25,786 bases of DNA from a virus: positions 1 to 25,786 of the IMG/VR virus record IMGVR_UViG_3300031997_000057, one strand, 5' to 3'. Shown here piece after piece: positions 21,485-25,786 of this stretch. Each line of letters opens with the position of its first letter. Within the stretch, counting starts at the first letter, position 1. Both the position numbers and the translations under genes were made by a program. The notes under the pieces are model-generated. The model was given only the letters and a program-made list of their open reading frames with translations. It searched no databases and was not told the origin of the DNA.

Positions 21485-22048
21485 ATGGACCCCCAAACAG
21501 GACCATCTGAATCGATGAAACAATCTCTTGAGTTGGTAGAAATATTAGCAGAGAATTATTGTACTGATTTTTCAGAGAATAGTTGTTTGCAGTTTGTTAA
21601 TGCTTATGAGGCGGCATTGACCTTGCAGGTCCGGTCTCCCTTGGATAAAAAAACAGAATTGCTTCGTTCTGCTTGGCTAGATATAGCTCGATGGACGGTT
21701 GTGCGGAATATAACAAAACTTCGTATTTTTAGAACTCATATGATGGGGTTAGGAAGGCTATTTTCAAAACCGTCTTATAATCCTTGGTGCAATTTTTGTC
21801 TTACATTTGGTGGGGGGTGTGGTACTTGTCCGCTTGTTGTGGGTGGTCTTATCAGTAAAGATGTTTGTAGTGTTTGGTTTGCGGAGAACTCTTTTTTGCG
21901 GTGTAGTAGTGAGGGTGGTCTGACGTATGGTTTGGCTGCTGCATTTAAGGGGAAGGACTTTGCCAGCATAAAAGGTATTGTTAAGGCAGCTATGTCTGAT
22001 TCTGGGGAACTTGTAAAGTTTTGGGATAAGGTAGGAAAAAATGACTGA
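21485..22048 (+). CDS. Cysteine-rich, probably zinc-binding hypothetical protein (187 aa)
   Basis: A helical N-terminal half precedes C102-x2-C105-x6-C112-x2-C115 (CNFCLTFGGGCGTC), with further Cys at 128 and 140. The CxxC...CxxCP pattern is common in uncharacterised phage proteins and probably binds one or two zincs. It differs from a canonical RING, which needs a longer loop and a His. It has its own copy of the phage-type promoter and CGGAGG before the ATG. It lies just upstream of the ubiquitin-like cassette, so a supporting role is possible but unproven. Confidence 0.72.
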   Translation: MDPQTGPSESMKQSLELVEILAENYCTDFSENSCLQFVNAYEAALTLQVRSPLDKKTELLRSAWLDIARWTVVRNITKLRIFRTHMMGLGRLFSKPSYNPWCNFCLTFGGGCGTCPLVVGGLISKDVCSVWFAENSFLRCSSEGGLTYGLAAAFKGKDFASIKGIVKAAMSDSGELVKFWDKVGKND

Positions 22049-22334
22049 TAAATGGTCGGCTTATAGAAGAGTTTGTTATATCTATGCTTTGTATGAAGAA
22101 GTCCGGACGCAGGTTGATGCCGATGTTGAAAAATCCATTGTTTGTGTTTTGGCTGGTATGAGTGTTGTTCTAAACAAATGGAGCGAGGATGTGGGTATTC
22201 CTGTGGAGCAGGAAGTAAAAAGCATCATTGAAGAAATAACTTTAGCTGGGTTCTCGACGGATGTATCTTTGCTGGCAAGGAAAATCCACATGGGTATTGT
22301 CTCTTTGATAAATTTCTCTGAAACAATAAACTGA
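22041..22334 (+). CDS. Small helical hypothetical protein (97 aa)
   Basis: This 97-residue, all-helical protein has no motif that I recognise (RRVCYIYALYEEVRTQ, EKSIVCVLAGMSVVLNKW, LLARKIHMGIVSLINF). It overlaps the previous gene by eight bases, and TAGGAAAA precedes the start. The ubiquitin-like cassette begins under a separate promoter just after its stop. The only GGAAAATC word between 20.3 kb and the window end lies near its 3' end. Confidence 0.68.
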   Translation: MTDKWSAYRRVCYIYALYEEVRTQVDADVEKSIVCVLAGMSVVLNKWSEDVGIPVEQEVKSIIEEITLAGFSTDVSLLARKIHMGIVSLINFSETIN

Positions 22335-22355
22335 AAGATTTTGTTATTCTATAAT
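22332..22355 (+). promoter_or_regulatory. Phage-type promoter motif TGAAR-N13-TATAATACT, copy D (drives UbL cassette)
   Basis: TGAAA at 22332-22336 and TATAAT at 22350-22355 (then ACT) are 13 bp apart. The sequence between begins GATTTT, as in copy B. The predicted transcript starts near 22362, followed by a strong SD (AAAGGAG) and the UbL ATG at 22380. It gives the conjugation cassette its own expression control. Confidence 0.7.
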
Positions 22356-22379
22356 ACTATAGGGTGAAAGGAGACTAAC

Positions 22380-22673
22380 ATGACAGAACAGGACGGTCTC
22401 GTAAGAGACGGCGGTAGCGCGGTTGCGGAAGAGGCGTATGAGGATGCACTTCCAGTTGGTCAGATTCGGGTTGCTGAGCTTGGTCGTGCGCCAAAGTCCG
22501 TTTCCGTTGGTCCTGATGAAGAACTGACGATTGGGGAGCTTGTGGCTGAAAACCATATTTCTTCCCCTGATTTTCATTTCTTTATCAATGGTCGGCAGGC
22601 TGGGGGTATTGATGCCCTCGTCCGGGCTGGTGACTCCGTAGTTGCTATCAAGCGTATCAATGCCGGGGTCTGA
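22380..22673 (+). CDS. Ubiquitin-like / MoaD-ThiS-type beta-grasp protein (97 aa)
   Basis: After a 25-residue acidic, flexible N-terminus, residues 27-94 have beta-grasp order. Strand QIRVAEL and strand SVSVGPD come first, then helix TIGELVAEN and strand HFFINGRQ. The turn LVRAGDSV and final strand VAIKRIN complete the fold, as in ThiS, MoaD and bacterial UbLs. The C-terminus is N-A-G-V rather than a free Gly-Gly, so one residue may be trimmed, perhaps by the JAB protease encoded three genes on. The E2-like, E1-like and JAB genes immediately follow, which argues for protein conjugation rather than sulfur transfer (inference). SD AAAGGAG supports the start. Confidence 0.72.
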   Translation: MTEQDGLVRDGGSAVAEEAYEDALPVGQIRVAELGRAPKSVSVGPDEELTIGELVAENHISSPDFHFFINGRQAGGIDALVRAGDSVVAIKRINAGV

Positions 22674-22687
22674 AAGTGGAGAATCCT

Positions 22688-24106
22688 ATGGGTGCGTGGA
22701 TTAATGTCAGTGTTCTTCGGAACGGGGCAGACCCCCGTAGTGTTGTCACGGCTCATGATGTTTTGACCACGCTTGGTGAGGGAATGCGGGGTATTTCCTC
22801 CATTCCCTCTACGGATTCTATGTACTTTACAATATTCGATGGGGACTTAGATAGATTTACGAGGATTTGTTCTCGTTATGGGTTCACGGTTGTTTCCGTT
22901 GGTCCGGATGGAGGGTTGGGGCATGCTCGGGTGGACCCCGCTTTTCAGGAGAATGAAAGGCGACTCAGAGAGTTTCAAGATGGACTTGAGATGGCTCGCA
23001 GAAGGGTTAGTAGGGTAGGTGTAATTCCTCCGGGGGCTGTCGATAACGCGCCCGCGCCCGGAGATATCGTAATGAACGGAGACAATTTGCGGGTTGCTCC
23101 TCCGGCTCCGCAAACCAGTCGTCTTAATAAACTTATCGGACTTACGCAAGAAAAATCTAAAATAGCCGAGAAGAAAATAAAAGACCTTTTGGATGAAGTT
23201 AAGGTTGATGTTACAGTCGTTGAAAAAATGACTGAAGTCATGCTTGCGTGTGGTAATGATATCAGACAAAAAGTTAGGATAGCTCTTGATAATTCTGTTT
23301 CTCAATATGAGCAGGTTATGGCTAATATGAGAAAGTCAATCGGGCCGTATCAGGTTCAGAAGTTTCTTTACTCTAAGCTGACGGATATCACTGATGCGGC
23401 AAATACTCCAAAAGAAAAAGAGCAGAGAGAAAAAGTGTTCGATGCTCTCTCTGGAATTTTTGGTAAGAATAAAAAGGACTACGAAGAGGACTTTGCGAAA
23501 GGTGTCGCTTCTATCCTCAGTCAGATAAAAAATTCGGATATCGAAAAACAGATGGAGATTAATATTAAGAATGTTGTGACTCTTGGGGCGCAAGTCGAAA
23601 CGAATCGTAGGTTGCTTGACGCGTCTCTTTCGGATAGAAGAGAGGCTCTTAAAAAAACGAATGCTGACCACATTGACAGGATTGTAAAATATCCTTTTGT
23701 TCGTGGTGTCCGGATGTATGGAAATAATATCGTTGTTACTTATGATGCAGTGACTCTTCGGCATGATGGGAAACTGTGGCCTCTTGGGACTTATACCGCC
23801 ACAATTGATATTGGTCATAGTTCGATTAAACTCACTGCCGATGAGTGGGGGTTGAATCAGTCTTATCAGGGTCCGCATATCACAAGCGGTGGTTCTTCAA
23901 TTTGTTGGGGAAATTTGAGCGAGGGTGTGAGACAACTGATGGCTGATTGGAATTGGAGTTTTCTTGTTCATGTTATCTGGAATTTTTTGAATGTCTACAA
24001 TCCTGCGGACAGATTCTGTGATTTGGAACATTTATTTGTTACAGCTGTCAAGAGAAAACCACTCCCTATCCCAGAACAGGCTGTGGTTGCGGGAGAAAGG
24101 AAGTAA
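22688..24106 (+). CDS. E2-like (UBC-fold) protein with long N-terminal extension (472 aa)
   Basis: The C-terminal residues 330-455 look like an E2 domain. Strands GVRMYGNNIVVTYD and GTYTATIDIG are followed by P396-H397-I, then C406 in SSICWGN. This parallels the E2 signature (HPH...ICLG) in which the Cys carries the ubiquitin thioester. A helix (VRQLMADWNWSFLVHV) follows. Residues 1-90 form a separate small alpha/beta domain and 150-330 are helical, both unrecognised. ATG 22688 has GTGGAG upstream and is preferred over the GTG at 22676. The gene lies between UbL and E1-like genes. Assignment is by motif and context; a structure prediction would test it. Confidence 0.68.
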   Translation: MGAWINVSVLRNGADPRSVVTAHDVLTTLGEGMRGISSIPSTDSMYFTIFDGDLDRFTRICSRYGFTVVSVGPDGGLGHARVDPAFQENERRLREFQDGLEMARRRVSRVGVIPPGAVDNAPAPGDIVMNGDNLRVAPPAPQTSRLNKLIGLTQEKSKIAEKKIKDLLDEVKVDVTVVEKMTEVMLACGNDIRQKVRIALDNSVSQYEQVMANMRKSIGPYQVQKFLYSKLTDITDAANTPKEKEQREKVFDALSGIFGKNKKDYEEDFAKGVASILSQIKNSDIEKQMEINIKNVVTLGAQVETNRRLLDASLSDRREALKKTNADHIDRIVKYPFVRGVRMYGNNIVVTYDAVTLRHDGKLWPLGTYTATIDIGHSSIKLTADEWGLNQSYQGPHITSGGSSICWGNLSEGVRQLMADWNWSFLVHVIWNFLNVYNPADRFCDLEHLFVTAVKRKPLPIPEQAVVAGERK

Positions 24107-24110
24107 AGAT

Positions 24111-24812
24111 ATGAGTAACCAGTCAAATTTTTTGAGGCAGCTTGATTTCTTTGACCCTGAAAAAGATGGCAATGTCGGGGTTGAGATTATTGGAGCGGGT
24201 GGCATTGGCTCTTTTGTTGCTCTTGCTCTTGCTAAACTGGGTATAAATAAAATGAGAGTTTGGGATGGAGATAAGGTAGAAAATCACAATCTACCGAATC
24301 AGCTTCATGCGATTGCTTCAGTCGGGGTTCCAAAAGCAGAGAGTATCGCCAAGGTGTGTCATGACCTTGGCGAAGTCGATATCGAAGTCAAGAACGAATT
24401 CTGGACTCCGGAAAAAGCGGCAGGTCTTTCTGGAATAGTTATCTCTGCTGTTGATAGTATGGGTAGGAATGCTAATCGGGATACGGATGGTCGGAAAGAA
24501 ATTTGGGAAGCCGTCAAGATGAATACGAATGTTCGTCTCTTCATTGACTGCCGTATTGGTGGTGAGTTTATTAGGATTTTGTCGGTTCGTCCAATCAATG
24601 ATTATATGAAGTATGGGTGGTATGAGAAAAATCTCTTTGAAGACAAAGATGCTGCGCCTCTTCCCTGCACTGCCAAGTCAATCATCGATGTTGGGTTCAT
24701 GGTTGCGGCAATCGTAACTCGGCTTGTTCGTGGATATCTTAAAAACGGTGAAGTAATGCATGACGTTATTGCAAGTATGACTGACCTGACTCTTCACCGG
24801 ATGGAGGTTTAA
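24111..24812 (+). CDS. E1-like / ThiF-family adenylating enzyme (233 aa)
   Basis: This Rossmann-type E1/ThiF domain has G28-x-G30-x2-G33 (IIGAGGIGS) for nucleotide binding. WDGDKVENHNLPNQLH follows, containing the Asp and the N-L-P-N-Q segment typical of the family. D-C-R-I-G-G-E lies later, and Cys186 in PLPCTAKSI is at the position of the catalytic Cys of UbL-activating ThiF proteins. The CxxC zinc pairs of MoeB/ThiF are absent. It should adenylate the UbL C-terminus and pass it as a thioester toward the E2-like protein. GAAAGGAAG precedes ATG 24111, four bases after the E2-like stop. Confidence 0.88.
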   Translation: MSNQSNFLRQLDFFDPEKDGNVGVEIIGAGGIGSFVALALAKLGINKMRVWDGDKVENHNLPNQLHAIASVGVPKAESIAKVCHDLGEVDIEVKNEFWTPEKAAGLSGIVISAVDSMGRNANRDTDGRKEIWEAVKMNTNVRLFIDCRIGGEFIRILSVRPINDYMKYGWYEKNLFEDKDAAPLPCTAKSIIDVGFMVAAIVTRLVRGYLKNGEVMHDVIASMTDLTLHRMEV

Positions 24813-24813
24813 T

Positions 24814-25683
24814 ATGAAAGAAAATATTATGCCCGTTGGGTCCGGAGGTTGGAAGGTCGTTCTTCCTCAAAGGGTTCGTGACAAGATGCTGTATATTGCT
24901 CGTCTTGCCTCGCCTTCGGAAGTTCAGATGCTCGGAGAAGTTTCCGTATCTGGAAAGACTCTGTTGGTTGAAGACCTTCATGTAATCAAGCAGAGAGTTA
25001 CGGGGGCTAGTGCTACATTCGACATGCCTGCTCTGGCTCAATTTGTCGAGACTCATCCTCATCCCGAAAAAATTAGGTGTTGGATTCATAGTCATGTCAA
25101 TATGGGTTGCTTCTGGTCCGGTACGGATACAGGAACGATTGAAGACCTTGCTCCGCAGGGTTGGCTACTCTCAATCGTCCTGTGTTTGAATGGGTCCATG
25201 AAGGCTCGTATGGATGTTAGTTTTGAGACGGTCCAGAAAAAGATTTCCGAAAAGGCAGATAGTCAGGGTGAGGGAGATTGGGCTGTTCTTATGCTCCCTA
25301 AGATTTTGACATGGGACGATATCGAAATAGAGATTTCTGATTCTTTGAGTGACGTAGAGAAAGAAACCCTGAAGAAGTCGGTTGATGAAAATGTCGCCGT
25401 TGCAGGTGTTTGTGACGAGTTGGATTTGCAGACATATATACCCGATTTTGATTATGACGATGTGGATGAAAGGCAACCAGTATTTTCTCCTGTTAGGTAT
25501 AGGTCTTTTCAGAGTTATCCTAAGAATCCTCCGAGGGGGGAAAACGAATTTAGGTGTGCTACTTGTGCAAATGATAATATCGGAATTGTTTGCCTAAAGG
25601 GGCTTGACAGGGTTCCCGAGTTTTATCTGAATCGGGAAGATGTACTTTGTACAAGTTACAATCCAGTAAAGTCTGTGTCATGA
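24814..25683 (+). CDS. JAB/JAMM metalloprotease, deubiquitinase-like (289 aa)
   Basis: The catalytic JAMM motif is complete: H92-S-H94-x7-S102-x2-D105 (HSHVNMGCFWSGTD), with E36 as the probable upstream acidic residue. It binds one zinc and cleaves isopeptide or UbL C-terminal bonds. Beyond the JAB domain (about 1-140) there are 150 extra residues. They end in a cysteine cluster (RCATC, VCLKG, VLCTS) that may bind a second zinc and substrate. It follows the E1-like gene by one base after its stop, with GGAGG upstream. By family, roles would be trimming the UbL precursor or removing it from targets. Confidence 0.9.
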   Translation: MKENIMPVGSGGWKVVLPQRVRDKMLYIARLASPSEVQMLGEVSVSGKTLLVEDLHVIKQRVTGASATFDMPALAQFVETHPHPEKIRCWIHSHVNMGCFWSGTDTGTIEDLAPQGWLLSIVLCLNGSMKARMDVSFETVQKKISEKADSQGEGDWAVLMLPKILTWDDIEIEISDSLSDVEKETLKKSVDENVAVAGVCDELDLQTYIPDFDYDDVDERQPVFSPVRYRSFQSYPKNPPRGENEFRCATCANDNIGIVCLKGLDRVPEFYLNREDVLCTSYNPVKSVS

Positions 25684-25786
25684 GAAAAAAAAAGGTGTTA
25701 TTGTTTATTCAAGATTTACAAGACTGGCGGGATGGGTGTGAACAAAAACTTAGAGAAGTACGGGCAGAAATGAGAACAGAGACATG
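25680..25786 (+). CDS. Partial gene at window end (35 codons seen)
   Basis: ATG overlaps the JAB stop (ATGA). The visible N-terminus MRKKKVLLFIQDLQDWRDG is basic then helical, and the frame stays open to the end of the window. Tight coupling suggests the same operon as the ubiquitin-like cassette, so it could encode another component. Identity cannot be judged from 35 residues. Confidence 0.6.
   Translation, partial: MRKKKVLLFIQDLQDWRDGCEQKLREVRAEMRTET

Larger units (their letters stand above)
166..22286. repeat. Dispersed over-represented word GGAAAATC
   Basis: By eye, + strand copies start at 166, 1027, 1649, 2502, 2664, 3433, 6060, 6228, 6729, 7273, 7444, 9525, 10130, 10380, 11661, 12526, 15026, 16038, 16201, 18774, 19473 and 22279. 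Reverse-strand copies (GATTTTCC) start at 5887, 11413, 13604, 14649, 15749, 18951, 19348, 19613 and 20247. Many are preceded by TA or T and followed by C. They occur in all three codon frames, reading as GKS, RKI or REN, so codon preference does not explain them. Confidence 0.88.

Noticed and set aside
21785-21905. Cysteine cluster of the 21485 product as a RING-type E3 ligase
   Set aside because: The spacing C-x2-C-x6-C-x2-C is too short for a RING and lacks the His ligand. It is kept only as a generic zinc-binding protein.
23336-23878. Minus-strand frame of 180 aa
   Set aside because: It lies opposite the E2-like gene, which has an SD, operon spacing and a conserved motif.
1-25786. tRNA genes, rRNA, insertion sequences, integrase or attachment sites
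   Set aside because: None was recognised on either strand by eye. A tRNA scan would be decisive but could not be run.
25680-25786. Assigning a function to the last partial gene as another conjugation component
   Set aside because: Only 35 codons are visible, with no motif.

Overview
The window looks like the early/replication region of a double-stranded DNA bacteriophage, probably from a mid-sized to large lytic genome. All 41 supported genes lie on the + strand. They are packed head to tail, often with ATGA or 8-base overlaps, and most have strong Shine-Dalgarno (SD) sequences. No ribosomal, tRNA or metabolic housekeeping genes were seen. The host is bacterial, because textbook sigma70 promoters (TTGACA - 16/17 bp - TATAAT-like) are present, but the sequence does not say which bacterium. 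The genetic code appears standard.

Layout. (1) 1-4176: thirteen small genes, mostly of unknown function, including a zinc-binding protein and a single-domain HD hydrolase resembling the (p)ppGpp hydrolase half of SpoT. A 56-bp promoter-bearing segment occurs here twice. (2) 4177-4411: a non-coding control region with two sigma70-type promoters, a very strong hairpin, an AT-rich inverted repeat and a pyrimidine tract complementary to the downstream SD. (3) 4412-12638: a Rossmann-like protein, a sigma-like factor, primase, a UvsW-like helicase, two unknowns, a DnaB-like helicase, and a DNA polymerase A with a family-4 uracil-DNA glycosylase fused to its N-terminus. (4) 12654-16370: an HTH protein, a UvsY-like mediator, a DnaJ-type zinc protein, a gp32-like ssDNA-binding protein, RecA/UvsX, and a PD-(D/E)XK nuclease. 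(5) 16367-17355: a GC-rich island with an alanine-repeat protein and a 23-codon minigene. (6) 17352-21442: a PD-(D/E)XK-like protein, a small membrane protein, and the SbcD/SbcC (gp47/gp46-like) pair. (7) 21485-25786: a cysteine-rich protein, a small unknown, and then a cassette that looks like a complete ubiquitin-like conjugation system (UbL, E2-like, E1/ThiF-like, JAB/JAMM), followed by a gene cut by the window end.

How it fits together. Primase, DnaB-like helicase and UDG-PolA would form the replisome. The gp32-like SSB, RecA, UvsY-like mediator, UvsW-like helicase, SbcCD and nuclease form a T4-style recombination-dependent replication and repair set. Transcription appears layered. Sigma70-type promoters drive the leftmost genes and the sigma-factor/primase cluster. 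A second promoter-like signal, TGAAR-N13-TATAATACT, occurs four times with invariant spacing. It precedes the 2855 gene, polA, the 21485 gene and the ubiquitin-like cassette. The phage sigma-like protein at 4915 or another activator might read it (inference).

The three most notable observations are the phage-borne UbL-E2-E1-JAB cassette with its own promoter, the four-copy spaced promoter motif, and the word GGAAAATC. That word occurs about 31 times counting both strands (22 + and 9 -), in all three reading frames.
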